Source: Symbiotaphrina buchneri (lineage: Eukaryota > Ascomycota > Symbiotaphrinales > Symbiotaphrinaceae). Taken from it: a stretch of 64,000 nt of DNA. The position numbers and the translations under genes were made by a program. Location: the NCBI GenBank assembly GCA_001599915.1, contig BCIG01000016.1, forward strand, positions 186,001 to 250,000, read 5' to 3'. This document shows, piece by piece, positions 11,226-22,897 of this stretch (positions are counted from its first letter, which is position 1; each line of letters starts with the position of its first letter). Under the pieces are notes generated by a model, which worked only from the letters and a program-made list of their open reading frames with translations, was not told the origin of the DNA and did no database searches.

Positions 11226-11791
11226 ATGTGCCGTACAGTCCATGGCGTTTTGTGAACACTGCTCTTGTAAATAGTCTATGTGCGGGCTGAAGGTATTCAA
11301 TGAAGGCAGTAAGTCTTTATTATCCATATCAATCCCATCCTGGGAGCGCCTCCTCACCAAAGATGTCCCGCAATTCGCAAGTCCTCCCCAAAGTTTCAGC
11401 TGGCAAAATATCCCACCGCCGCCGATATTCCTGCCCGAATAACTTCAAGATGCTTAGCTGCTTACACTTTCGAGCAATGTGGATGTGGAAGGGTGAGGAC
11501 TGTAATTGAGTAAGGTAAACCCAGTGACGATGTGTTTGAGCCAGCCGTGGGAAAGGTAAGGTACAATGGTAGCCAACAAAAGGTCGACAACAATAAACAA
11601 TAGGGTAGAGGGTAGGTACCGATAGCAACATGACTCTTTGCTCTTTTACAGTCCTACTTTGTGCCATCGGGCCCTTCCTTCTGACAGGGGAATTCAGCGT
11701 CTCAGTTTACTCAAAGTCTCTGCTTATCATCCGACTAGTTATTCTCTCCTATCTCCGCTATCTCATCTTGTCACCTTGAATCACCCATAGG
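11226..11791. other. Intergenic region with a few AAGGTA motifs
   Basis: These 566 bases lie between two genes on the plus strand. Scattered motifs (GTAAGGTAAAC at about 11510, GGTAAGGTAC at about 11552, GGTAGGTACC at about 11610) belong to the dispersed motif family. No gene is seen. Confidence 0.45.
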
Positions 11792-14553
11792 ATGGCCAAC
11801 CCTGCGAGCGCAGCAGAGGATCTATCGCCACAGGACATGATCTTCAGTTGCAATGTATGTCAGGCTACCATCACCGAGCTTTATTACAGGCCAGCGAGCA
11901 ATGGAGGGTTACAGGGCGTTTCAGGGGTTGATAATGGGGAGGTCACGAAACTTTGGTTGTTGGATTGCGGCCATCTTATCTGCAATGAGCATCTACCAGG
12001 AGGCGGTAAGTCTCCGCTCGCTCAAGTCCAGCATCTCTGTCCTGCCTCCGCTGAGAATTCATTCCTCCTCTCAAGGTGCTCCTTTCCATCCCTCCGGTCA
12101 ACGACCCCGCGTGGCATGTTCAATTTGCGAGTCAGATAAAGGCGAGACTGGTCTGAAAGAGCTCTATGCAATTCATGGATGCGAGACGGGTCGCTTTGAT
12201 GATGCTATTCTGCGAGCTTTTTTTGAATTCCCCCCTGTGCGGCTTGATGCCACGGATCCGGGCATGGAAGGCCTAAGGGTCAGTGGCCAACCCAGCACAT
12301 TGAATGGTAGGACTGATCGTATACAGTTTCAATACCTGGCTCTCATAAGGTTCGGCTCCAAAATCCTGGGCAAGGTCAGAAGGCTAGGAGATGAACTGGT
12401 AGCCTTACGGGCTTCTGGCGCTGCTGCTGCCCAAGCGTTGGGGAGCGCAAAGGAGCAGAATCTGCTGCTTCAAGATGAGGTTGAAGCGTTACAAAAGCGG
12501 ACAAAAAAGCTGCAAGAGTGGGAAAGCCGCGAACCAGCAATAATGCATTATCTGACCGTGCTGAGTCTTTTGATCAAGTGAGTCTTTGTCCACTTCCAGA
12601 CCATCCGACTCTAATGGTCATTGAAGAGACTCGGAGATTATGCGGGCGCAACTAAGGTCGCTCGGTCAACCTGTGCCAGAAACCCATTATGCCATGTCAT
12701 CATTCCGAAATGCACATAGTCAGCAGATGGCTTACCAAGATGGCGGGAGAACAGGTCTTGATGCTCAAGACAATAAAGACACACCCGTTCAACACAGGGA
12801 GGAGGGGTGGGAAAGCCGGGACAACAGATATCCGCACCAAAATCGCGATGTACAGAGGTTCGACTCTAGAGGTGCTGGAATTGTCAAGCCGCAATCGCAG
12901 AATGCTGCCGAGTATCCAAATTCTCAGCAGGGTGAAAGAGCTCCGGATACACGAAAGAGGAAACGTTCGAGCTCTTCAGAGCACAGTTCCTTCGCTCGTA
13001 TCAAGTCAGTCTCGGAATCAGCTTCTTACGGAGTTCAGGTGAATGAGCGAAATTTGATGCCCCCTCCGCCTCTGCCTCTGACTAGTTTCGACGAGTCGAG
13101 ATATCCAGCGGCAGTGTTAACAGCCTCTGTTCGACGACCGACGACCTATACGCCCCAAATGCATGACGTACAAGCGCCGAGCTCGAGCAAGCGAATGGAG
13201 CCGCCGCGGAGATTTGCAGGAACGCACACTTTATCATCTTCGCACCAAGGTCAAAACGGAGTCGGCAATAGAGGTGACCCATATCCCCCGTTGCTTCAGG
13301 GCGCTATCAACCGCCCTCTTCCAGATTATACTCGCAGAGAGCTGGGTGAGCCCAAGTTTTCTATGAAACAGCTAGCATATGACCAGCCTATGAATTTTGT
13401 CGATCGAAAGCACAGCAGTCAGACAAAAGGGGATTTAGCGCAGCGGTCGGTCGAATTATCTGGATACCAGCACATGGGCCAATCTGGGCCGTCGTTTTCA
13501 AGCCTCAATAAGCAAGGCCACCGGCAACAGTTCCGTCAGAAAATAGACAAGTCATCGCTCGCCATACCGATGGGGACCAATCACCCGAGTCAATGGTTTT
13601 CACGGTTCAAGCTGGGCGCACCATTCCAGAACAATGCAACCCATTCGACCGACGAGACTAGTCGATACGTGGATGAAGGGCCTGCTCAAAAAAGAGCACC
13701 ACAGTCCCGTTCAAAAGCATCATCTATGATTTTTCAGCCTCCAGGGAGCAGAAATGTTCAACCGACTCCTTACTATCCTCACGGTGATTCTTCTCCATAT
13801 CCATCGCTTGTCCGTGCGAGCCCCTTACAGGCTTCACATATGGAGACTGGGATGTCATACAGCACTCCAGCGGCAAGTACCAAACGCCGCAGCCAGGCCA
13901 GCATGGTGTCAGTCTCGAGCCCTTTCTTCAAGTCTGGAGGTGAAGGCATCTTCAACACGCCCAACATTACCGGCATGGCTCCAAACCGCGAAGCCCAACA
14001 TGTTAGTCCAGCAACAAGGAGCGGATGGCGCATGGAAGCCTGTCGACCCCCGCAGGTGCCTTTTGAGCACCGTCTGAACAATCGCGCACACATGCACACA
14101 TCCAGGGTAGCATCATCTCACCCAGTACATACTTCTATTATCCAGCGTTCAGACGGTACCGCAAAGACGTTTCCCCAGTTTTCTCAGGGCCAGCCGCTGG
14201 ATATCTTTAGGTTGCGCCCTGGCCCGGAGGACCTCAAGTCGGTGAAAGCGCCCCAGGGAAGGTCGCCCTCTGACTTTTATGTCCGGCAGGCACAAGCCTT
14301 GTCCAAGGATCCTACGGGGACAATGATGGCGGCCGGTGGCCTGCTAACTCCAGCCACGCCTCGTTATGGTGTCGAATTATCAGGGACGCAGTTAGCAGCG
14401 GCGCAACACTTCAAAATGCCGCCAAGGAAAGTCCAGACGGCCACTACTGATGATCAGCCTATCAATCGGCTTCTATCAAGGGCAGACTACGATGCTGGTG
14501 TTGCCAGAGATCTGTTCACGGCTCCTGGAGGGAGGCGCCGCGCGAGAAGATAG
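11792..14553 (+). CDS. RING-like zinc finger, coiled-coil, disordered-tail protein (uncharacterised)
   Basis: Four exons, 11792-12005, 12076-12278, 12327-12577 and 12627-14553; 864 residues. The N-terminal 115 residues hold a RING-like pattern: CNVC, then DCGHLICNEH, then ACSIC, i.e. C-x2-C...C-x-H-x2-C-x2-H...C-x2-C, with the zinc ligands split across exons 1 and 2. Next comes a likely coiled coil (ILGKVRRLGDELVALR to LLLQDEVEALQKRTKKLQEW). The remaining 600 or so residues are Ser/Pro/Gln-rich and probably disordered, ending in a basic RRRARR. Intron 2 (48 bp) is a multiple of three and has no stop, so retention would only add 16 residues. I do not recognise the family. RING plus coil plus unstructured tail resembles the Zip3/HEI10 crossover regulators in layout only; a SUMO or ubiquitin ligase role is a guess. 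Confidence 0.85.
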
Positions 14554-15009
14554 GAGAATGTCTGTGCCGCCCCTCTAGCCTTTGTCTGCCTCATATTCTA
14601 CGGTGCTGCAGGCAAGCTCAGCTGTTGTATGTATCCACACTCCCTACGAGTATGAAGCAGCTCCGGTCCCTCCTATTTGCATGACAGGAGGATACCTTAG
14701 CATTCCAAAGTCACAATGGATGTGGTGTAGCAGTCAGCAGTGATTCACATTGAGCGTGACGCCATAGTTTAGTAGGCATGGAGGGTTGAGTAATTGAAAT
14801 CGGGAAGTCTTGGAATTCGATCGGGCGGACATGGAGGATAGCCATTGCGAAGAGTGGATTTCTATTTATTCTCCTCTTGCTCGTGGCAACGTTGAAACTA
14901 GCTAACAGCTCCTTTAACCCTCATGCTCTTGCTGCTCAAGTAAAACTAGCCCTCGGCAAAAATGTCTCCGTTCCCAACTGTCATGGATTTCTCAAGCCAT
15001 CGAATGCTT
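14554..15009. other. Convergent intergenic region, nothing recognised
   Basis: These 456 bases separate the 3' ends of two converging genes. No gene or notable motif is seen. Confidence 0.4.
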
Positions 15010-15537
15010 TTACAGGCCGTTTTGCAGGGGGTTGGTACGAGTGCCCCACCAGGTGAGGAACAAGCTGAGGCCGACTGTCTCGAAAATCCGGCCCAGAGCT
15101 CCGACGGCCACAGTGTCAAGAGGACGCTTCTCGGAGAAGACTTGCGAAATGACCTACAAGGAACAAAGTCAGCACGTCTGCATGGCTACACGACGAACGA
15201 GCGGATGCTAGAAACGTACCGCAGGAGCGGAGCTGGCGAAGAAGATCAAGCTACCCAGATATGCTGCCCCCTTGTAGCTGAGCGTGCCCGTTGCGTTGAT
15301 CAAAGCGCCGACGCCGTAAGTCTGAATAGCCGAGCCGACCAGAGATGTGCCCCAAGCGGTGGCCGCGCCGGCAGCCTCCTTGGACTTCAAGAACTCTTCC
15401 TTGGTGTTCGCGGCCTGGGCCTTGTGGTAGGTCTCACCGAACACAGGAGCCAGGACGGCAAGGGAGACGGCATGGGTGTAGAGCGTACCCAGGGCGATGG
15501 CCGAGGGCTTGACAGGAGGAAGGTCTACCGTCGACAT
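15010..15537 (-). CDS. DUF1761-like small membrane protein
   Basis: Exons (minus) 15220-15537 and 15010-15153 with a 66-bp intron (GTACGT...TTGTAG); 153 residues. Function unknown. The protein starts MSTVDLPPVKPSAIALGTLYTHAVSLAVLAP and shows about four hydrophobic segments: near residues 15-35, around the AAGAATAWGTSLVGSAIQTYGVGALI stretch, AAYLGSLIFFASSAP, and TVGLSLFLTWWGTRTNPL at the C-terminus. The order and the closing WWGTRTNP are what I remember of fungal DUF1761 proteins, but I could not check this. The ATG at 15537 is the first in frame. Upstream (15538-16977) is long and motif-rich. Confidence 0.85.
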
Positions 15538-16977
15538 ACGTCAGTCATCTGCTCATTGAGAAGCGTCATCCCAGAGGGTTGCAGTTAACGGCCAACAGCA
15601 ACCAGAGCCCGTGAGATATGATCTCTGGCTTGTTGTTGTCGATGCTGCTGTTGTTCTTGCTGCAAGAACAACCGCCAGACGCCATTGCGTCACTGCACTG
15701 GTGTTTGGGGTTCGAACGCCAAGGGAAGTCGACTTACAGTGAAGAGTGGCCATTGTGCAAGATATTTGAGGTGAAGAAGGGTCTGTTTGGTTTTGCTTAT
15801 TGAATGAAGATGGGTTGTTTGTGCTTTGCGGTGTCTTGTGATGCGTCGGAAGCGAAGGAGAGAAGAGAGGAGAGAAGGATGGAGGGAGATGGGATTTATG
15901 TACTGGGATCCTCTTTGCTCCCGTGCAGGTTCAAGCCAGTACCAAGTACGCTAAAAGGGGCCAGTACTTGCAGGGCAGTGGGTCGGGTGGGCAATGGGCA
16001 GGAAGAAGTGAGGTAAGGTACAACGCCCACTGTGGCTGCTACCTATGACGACGAGTCACGAAAGCAGCGTGGTCGGTTCCCGGGTACGAAGCTGTACAAG
16101 TACACCCTACCTTACCTTCGACTGTGACTACGCGGACGCGTGAATGCCCTGGTACAGCAAGGTATCTTTTGCCCTTTATTATCATTCGTACTTTACCTGC
16201 CTCTCGTCGTTACTTGCGTACTTCATACGCTTTGTGGGCATTTCAGCAGCACTCACCAGCCACTTCTGCTTCGTACCTCCCTCTCAGAGCTGGGATTTGT
16301 GTGACGGCGAGTCATGACATGTGGTGACGTACGCCAAGGAAGCATTCACCATTGGCCGCTGGAGCTTCTGGTGTGGGGTGTGACTGAGGTGGGTCCGATC
16401 TTCCACGGTCGATGTTCCAGGTTCCATGTTCCACAGTGCAAAGGTACAACATCGTACCGAGCTGGGTAAGGTGCCAACCTGGAATCGACTTAGGCACCTT
16501 AGCTGAGAATCATCCCATTCCAGGCTTTCTATCGCCGTACGGTACTCTGTACACCTATGGAGTTGGATCTTACCTAAGGCGCCTAAGCTACGATCTACTC
16601 GACCTGAACTAGGTAAGGTAGGGTAAGTTGAAGCTTGCTCCTGACGCTGGGGGATTACAACAGCAAGTATCTCAAGCAAGCAACAGGTCACCTGTATTCA
16701 TACCTTAAGGTATATACACCATGTACTCCTCCAGATATCTTACCTTATGGCAAGTGTACCGACCACCTCGAGCTTCATACTTCGCGCATCTCATATAGCT
16801 CTACAACTCTTTAATTCTTCATCTTCTACTACCTACAATGTATTTTTTGTACACTGTTACTTCTCTTTCTGTGCAGTGTCGCCGAGTTCCGCTCCTCCTA
16901 CCAGCATCTGTCTGATTCACGCCAGGGCAATGACCGTCTACAGCTTTTGCAGATGCCGCCCTTAACATTTGGCACCC
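15538..16977. repeat. Long intergenic region with TACCTT/AAGGTA motif clusters
   Basis: These 1440 bases lie upstream of the DUF1761-like gene and downstream of the hydrolase gene. From about 15940 to 16745 the motif family is frequent (GTACCAAGTACG, GAGGTAAGGTAC near 16010, CCCTACCTTACCTTCG near 16105, GGTAAGGTAGGGTAAG near 16612, ACCTTAAGGTATA near 16702). No gene is supported. Confidence 0.6.
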
Positions 16978-18299
16978 TTAAGCCGTGACGACCTTGCCGT
17001 CTCTCACCCACCCCTGCGCGAGCGGTGGTCTCGCCGGTTTGCCATCGATCGGCAGCTCGTTCAGGAACCCCCATTGCGTCTTCCGTTTCCAGCCCTTCGC
17101 CTTCCAGTCATTAACCGTGCTGTGAGGAAAGCATTGCACAGTATCAAGCAGCCCGATATCGTGCGCCACGGCTACCAGCACATCGGGGCTGCCGTCAAAC
17201 TCCTGTAGGTTGTCGATGCTCTGTTGCGCCTGGGGCGGATCCGTGTACCAGCTGCCCTCCTTTCGTGTGACGCGATAGTAGGGTTCGGTACGAGCCCGTT
17301 CAGGGTGCGGGTGACAGGCCGTGAAGATGGAACAGGGGCAGGGTCGAGGGAAGCGGGTGTCCAGCGGGACGTCCGGAGGGATCTCCGCAGGAAGTGGCGC
17401 ATAAGCCGTCGGGCGGAACGCGCCCCCGAAGTGGCAGACATCGCCTCCCATGAAAATGAACGTGTCTGGTGTGGTCCGGGCAAGTCCGGAGATGTGGCCA
17501 ATGGCATGCTGCGTCGAGTCAGCGGATGTTGCATATGACATCTCACAAGCAATCAGCTCACCCCAGGGACGTTGAGCACATAAAAGCTTCCGTCTCCAAA
17601 GAAGTCGAAAGCATCGTACTGGCCAATCCTGAGCGAACCGTCAAAGGGGATCTCACGGACCTCCCGCCCGCTTATAGTTCGTCAGTTGATAGTGTCCTAT
17701 AGTTACCTTGGGCAGTTGTGGGTCTCTCGTACTCGAAATCGGCATCTAGCATTACCCCCTGTGGATTCGTTGGATAGCCTGGCATTAGATCTTCCTTGAA
17801 GCCTGGCCCTACGACCAGCTCCGCCGAGGCCGGAAATTGCGAGGGATCACCAGCGTGGTCCCAGTGCCAGTGCCTGTGGTTGTCGGATGTGAGCGCTTGT
17901 TCAGGTGGTAAGAAACGGCCTGACGTACGAGATGACGAGGCTAGAGATATCCCGGAGGTCGACGCCCGCCTGCTCGAGAATCTCGGGCAATGACTTCTCG
18001 ATCCTGGCTCCAGTCGTGGTCCGTTGCAGTTTATCTACGACGACGGGTGCCAGATTCCACCAGTCTTTCCGAGCCCCGAGGTCAAACAGAATCTTCTTGC
18101 CCAGCGTCTCATTCTCAATGAGAAATGCAAAGGTGGGGAGGTTCAGACTCTCATGGCCCGGCAAAACGGGCTCGACAAAGCCATCGGAATTGCAGACGAG
18201 GTTACACTCGACATTGATGATGCTCACCCTCACAGTCGAATTCGAGGAGGGGATGTTTAGAGACGGGGTCGGCTTCGGTTGGATGTCATCCTGCGCCAT
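16978..18299 (-). CDS. Metallo-beta-lactamase-fold hydrolase (lactonase-like)
   Basis: Four exons (minus): 17929-18299, 17733-17873, 17562-17670, 16978-17508; introns 55, 62 and 53 bp; 383 residues. The metal-binding motif HWHWDH (HxHxDH) is created across the first splice junction, at [11 protein letters not shown]. Further markers are [17 protein letters not shown] with the second-shell His and [16 protein letters not shown] with the bridging Asp. The closest relatives by layout are AhlD-type N-acyl-homoserine lactonases and fungal proteins of that superfamily; the true substrate is unknown. No signal peptide, so cytosolic. The start at 18299 ([10 protein letters not shown]) is the first ATG; a longer open frame upstream has no ATG. 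All splice choices keep frame and conserved residues. Confidence 0.9.
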
Positions 18300-19077
18300 G
18301 TCTTCTTGGTCGCGGTCAAGGGGTGGGATATCTCGGCAGAGGGAACTAGCACAGAATGTGGGTCGATGCGCGGTCAGGGCAATTGAATGCAAGCGGAGGA
18401 AGAAGGGATGTCGATGCAAGGCGATGATGGTGATAATGACGGCCGTTTTCCGTCGCGCGCTTTCCCCACAGCCATATTAATTAGACACTGTCCAAAGCCT
18501 GGAACGCCTGGTTGCGCAGGAAAAGAGGGGGAAGATTGGGTTAGGTACCTAAGGTACCTTAGGCACTCTCCGTAGGGTAGGGTTCCCCGCAAGCCCGACA
18601 GATTTGGCAGACACGAAGTGGGGAACGTACAGTTTACCGTATGGTACGAACTCGTACTTCCATTGGCATGCCCAATACTTGTACGGTCAACAGCAATGTC
18701 ATCACCGTCAATTGGACACAAGAATCCCTTGTTCTCTACGTCTTTCAGGCTGCATTGTTGTTATCATAAATTGGTGTAAGGTGTTATTATTATTAGGGAG
18801 CTGCCACGTCCCCAAGTTCGCTGCAGGCATGAAAACCACAGGCTGTACAATACGAATACTTTGTAAAGCTCACTGCCCAATGATAATACCTCAATAAAAC
18901 AATAAATCCGTATTGATGTAAGTCGGTCGCCGTCACTCTTCGTACCTCTAACCGCACCCCCCAGCTAAGGTACTTATTGAACCCCCTATCATCCGCCCAG
19001 CCTCTGTTTTCGCATCTGCATTGTTGTCGACTGCAATCGATCGTCTCGCACAGTGTCATATCAACTCACACGCTGCA
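18300..19077. repeat. Divergent intergenic region with palindromic AAGGTACCTT motifs
   Basis: These 778 bases lie between two divergent genes. Around 18541-18566 the sequence reads GGTACCTAAGGTACCTTAGG, a dense palindromic run of the motif family, followed by GTATGGTACGAACTCGTACTT near 18640. A further AAGGTACTT lies near 18967. These sit in the likely promoter of one or both neighbours. Confidence 0.6.
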
Positions 19078-19989
19078 ATGGAGGAGCAGGTGGAGAGGTT
19101 GGTCAAGAAGACCTGGGGTGCGTCTGCCCTCCTCTGCATCCGTCCATCACCTGCGGCCATAGCGAGGTAACCGGGGGAAGCTGCTCACAGAAAAGTACGA
19201 CCAATTGCCCTCTTCCAAACGCCTCATGATAGCAGTCTCCGGGATTCCGGGCTCGGGTAAGCATCGGCCAGTGGCCAAGGTGCTCCTCATTTCCTTCGAA
19301 GGCCCCTCGTTCGAAAAAGGGACGCCGCTGTTGACCGCCTCGGGCGTTGCTTAGGCAAGACAACCCTCGCTGCCATTGTTACCAAACGCCTGAATGCTCT
19401 CTATCGGCGGATCTCTCCGGGTTGTGCCAATGACCACACCGTCGCCGCCTTCGTTCCCATGGATGGCTACCACCTATCCCGGGCCCAGCTCTCTGCCATG
19501 CCCGACCCGACCACAGCTCATGCACGGCGCGGCGCGGCCTTTACATTCGACGGTCATTCTTTCCTTGAGTTGGTCAAAAGACTACGGGCGCCACTGACCC
19601 CTGAGGCTAAGACCCTTTACGCACCCAGCTTCGACCATGCTGTTAAGGATCCCGTCCAAGATGACATCGCGATCCCTCCCACAGCGCGCATCGTGATCTT
19701 TGAGGGGAACTATCTAAGTCTGAACAAGCCACCCTGGAGTGAGGCCGCCTCGATGATGGACGAGTTGTGGTTCATGGATGTTGACTTCGATGTTGCCCGG
19801 AAGCGCCTGGTCACGCGGCATGTCAGAGCCGGCATCGCCAAAGATGAGGCCGACGCGCTCAAGCGGGCTAACGAGAACGATCTTGTGAACGGTGAGGAAA
19901 TTGTCAATCATCTTCTGCCAGTCGATGAGATGCTCCGTAGCATGGATGATGCATCCTGGGAGGCGGCCAGGCAAGGCCACGGAGGTTAA
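19078..19989 (+). CDS. P-loop kinase, phosphoribulokinase/uridine kinase family (YFH7-like)
   Basis: Exons 19078-19117, 19191-19256 and 19355-19989; introns 73 and 98 bp; 246 residues. The Walker A loop VSGIPGSGKTT is split by intron 2 inside the second Gly codon before the Lys. After it come VPMDGYHLSRAQL (substrate/Mg-binding Asp), FEGNYLSLNKPPW and DELWFMDVDFDVARKRLVTRHV, the lid region with basic residues. This arrangement fits the yeast YFH7 and bacterial-type PRK/pantothenate-kinase-like small-molecule kinases; the phosphorylated substrate is unknown. No targeting sequence is evident. Start at 19078 is the only ATG that joins to the P-loop exon in frame. Convergent with the uncharacterised genes on the other strand. 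Confidence 0.9.
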
Positions 19990-20075
19990 GAGGCCAACGT
20001 TTGGCCTTGGACACTGCCCGAAGGCTACGATCTGATGGATACATACCGTTGCCTTCGAGGAAGTACAACAAGTCC

Positions 20076-20447
20076 TCAAACATCACTGCATCCCCCAAGA
20101 GGATCCGTCCTCCTAGCAAGCTGATGAGAAAAAGGTCGCTGGATCCAACGTGTCCACAGACAACGTGAATAAATTTCTAGGGCAACCTTTTTGCGGACCT
20201 GTTGTCCAGCCGCTAACATGCTCGAGAGCAAGTCCGTGGTAATAACAATAAGCGCCCCAACCAGTAACACGAGATTCGCACCCGCGATGACCACAATCCC
20301 GCCGCGCCATTCGCCGATCCATCCAGTTGGACAATGCCGAAATGCAATGTTCCAAGGACCCGCGAGGGTATTAAACCATTCAAGGGACATGCTTATATAG
20401 AGTTCTTTGGAAGGGGTCAGATCACCAAGTCCGCCTGAGTCTGTCAT
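20076..20447 (-). CDS. Possible small membrane protein, uncharacterised
   Basis: An ATG-started open frame of 123 codons. It contains one clear membrane helix, GGIVVIAGANLVLLVGALIVIT, preceded by WNIAFRHCPTGWIGEW. A second Met (SMSLEWFN) could be the start. The reading frame may continue by splicing towards about 19990, where LLGGRILLGDAVMFEDLLYFLEG is open, but that would run into the 3' end of the kinase gene. The start lies only 70 bases below the stop of the next minus-strand gene, so it could also be a 3' exon of that gene. I do not recognise a family; the tryptophan-rich, ordered look argues against pure chance. Confidence 0.4.
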   Translation of the reverse strand: MTDSGGLGDLTPSKELYISMSLEWFNTLAGPWNIAFRHCPTGWIGEWRGGIVVIAGANLVLLVGALIVITTDLLSSMLAAGQQVRKKVALEIYSRCLWTRWIQRPFSHQLARRTDPLGGCSDV

Positions 20448-20516
20448 TTTCTCGGAGGATGCCCGAATGGTCCACTACCATCAAAGGCAAGGCAGCCGAG
20501 CGGAGATAGTCGCCCC

Positions 20517-22019
20517 TCACAGACGTTCCCTTCGCCTTCTGCTGTCGCCACCCTCATCAGTCGCATGGTCTAGCCCAACGGCCGTAAACCATTCACGAGG
20601 GATGGCGTTTTGCTCTTCATCCTCATCCGACGTACCCCCTCTCTCGTGATCGCTATCCTCAGCAGTACCTGGCCTCCGAGTGAGTTCAGAAAAGTAGTTC
20701 CTTATTGCTTCCCCAGAAGCACGGGCACGCGCGCGGACCGAAGCAGGGTATTGCTCCGGCCTTCGCCGCGGGCCCAGCCCATCCTCATCCGCAACGGTGT
20801 GCCCAGCTGCGGATTCCGAGTTGTCTGATTCCGACGGCATATCACAGATGGGGAAGTCATCCATGATATCAGAGATGCCCGAAGCCAGAAGCGCCGTTAG
20901 ATGTGCGTCTGACAAGGAGGTAGCGTTCGGTGTGAAGGACGACGCAGATGCCGCTGCAGACGAAGACGTGAATGATGAATCGGCACTAGGAAGCTGGCTA
21001 TCCGGAGTGATGGTTGTGAGAAGAGTCTCCCAACCCGAGTCATCTTCTGGACTGAAGCTACGCTCCCTGTCGCCCAGACCGTCGAGCTCTGCCTGCCGGC
21101 CACTGCGACTCTGAGACCGAATGGAAGGTCCGGGTCGCTGGCCGACCAAGATTCTTCTCCGTCTCATTCTCTGCAGAGTCGGGAAACTATCCAGCTCGGA
21201 GCTTCGAGTGTGTCTGGGCACGGATGAAAGACGAGTGGTTTCTCCACCAGGATTCGAAGTTGTCGGAGCAGTACTGCCGTCTCCAAACCTGTATGCCGGG
21301 GCGAAACCAGGAGTCAACGAGTCACTATCCGCACGTGGACTTCCTGATCGCGGACCAGGGGAGGACTCTCTATCAATCGAACTGAGCTCGTATGGAGGCG
21401 TAGGCATAAAACCATGCAATCGAGATACTGATGACCGCGGTCGCTCACTCTCAAGGTTCAGAGACTCGCCGCCCTCAGTCTGTCCTTGACGGGGGTCACC
21501 ACTGCCCGATGTCGGCTGGACGTCGGGCGCACGTGGAGTGGAATCATCGCGATCGCCCATCTCAGGGGTGAAGCCTCTAGAGCGTCTGCTTGGTCGTTCG
21601 TAGCTGAGCGCATCCCGGAGAAGCGCGCGACCAGTGGAAAGCCGCTGGCGATGCGCAGCCTCTTCTCGAGCGGCTTCCCCTTCGGCCTCGAGTTGAGACG
21701 TAGTGGGAACGATGTCATCCCCGGATTCGGAGTCGCGCTGCAGGATGTCGAGGAGAGAATGCCGCCCCGAGGATCGGCTCGTGTCAGTACCGGTCGCCAA
21801 GCGAAGAGCGGAAGATGAAGGGTGACGGCGAGGAGACCGGATGGTGCGCTGCCGGCGAATAGTCGAACGAGCGGGAGCTGAGAGATCACATTTCGAAGCC
21901 GCCTTCGTCTCAATAACAGTTGGCTCACGGAAGACCCTACGAGGAACGAAATGGGATGTCAGTGGATGGATGCAGGCAGAGATGCGTTTTCTTTGTGGGA
22001 AGCCTTACGGTAGACCCAT
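20517..22019 (-). CDS. Conserved-looking disordered protein, function unknown
   Basis: Two exons (minus): a tiny first exon 22009-22019 (MGLP) and 20517-21936, with a 72-bp intron (GTAAGG, branch CTGAC, end CGTAG); 476 residues. The start was chosen because the long frame has no ATG before residue 60 or so, whereas the spliced one gives MGLPVFREPTVIETKAA in frame. Most of the protein is Ser/Arg/Pro/Asp-rich and probably disordered. Two stretches look ordered and are good candidates for conserved motifs: DSGWETLLTTITPDSQLPSADSSF near the middle and AIPREWFTAVGLDHATDEGG near the end. No catalytic motif or membrane segment. I do not assign a function. Confidence 0.75.
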
Positions 22020-22897
22020 CAAGTCAACTCGCGCCCGTTGCGCGGGCGCACGTTCTTTGCGAAGAGAGTAGAAGCCCGAAGCCTACTTGCGCGCATTCAA
22101 TCTTCTCGGTGTTGACGTGGTCCTGACTTTGTGAACTGTCGTTTGATGCAGATGTGAAGATGAAGGCGAATGGTGAACGAACAAACCGCGAGGCTTTGAT
22201 CTGATCTGGCTGATGTACGAGATCTGGTCAATTCAACGCGCCACGCAATAAAAGGTAAATGTAACGTACCGTACCACTTGGGTACCTTATTTGTCCGGGA
22301 AGGTAATGTACCTTACTGGAAGCGGAACGTAAGGCATGTATGGTATGGTAACCTTTTGGTACGGGGCTTTCCAAGCATCGCTGAGCAGGAACTTCCGCCT
22401 CCGACGTGAGTGGCCGCAGCGTTATAGAACATTTACTGATTTTCTCTGATATTACTTTTTATTATATTATTATTAACATCATGATCATGCACGTACGCAC
22501 GCATTGAGGCTACCAGCTAGTCGCACTCTCTCCTACCAGGAGTCGTTATTACCCGCGAATTCTACTTCCTGAGCCTGATTATGATCGGACGGTGGATATG
22601 ACGCTCTAGGTATGAACTTTCTACTCCCCCATCACCCTCTGTGCCATTATCATGGGACTGATTCTACCAGCATGCTCACCGAGTTCGACTCCATTAAATA
22701 GTGGACTCTCCTTGATGACGCATGCCCCTTTCATGATATTCGCACTTAGAGCGATCCAGGCGCCGCTCCAACTTGTATTTTGCATCAATGGCATATGTTG
22801 CTTGAATCAAAGCTCGTGTTCTGTTTGACGTTTTCCTGAATTACGTGCGAGCCAGGAGGACTGGCGGGCAATGTGACTGGACTGTGTTCTATTAGCC
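22020..22897. repeat. Divergent intergenic region with AAGGTA/TACCTT motifs
   Basis: These 878 bases lie between two divergent genes. A cluster at about 22253-22365 includes AAAGGTAAATG, GGTACCTTATT, GAAGGTAATGTACCTTAC and GGTATGGTAACC. From about 22440 to 22490 there is a short AT-rich tract. Confidence 0.55.

Noticed and set aside
14962-15588. 208-codon plus-strand open frame
   Set aside because: It is the antisense shadow of the DUF1761-like gene, whose spliced minus-strand product is clearly structured.
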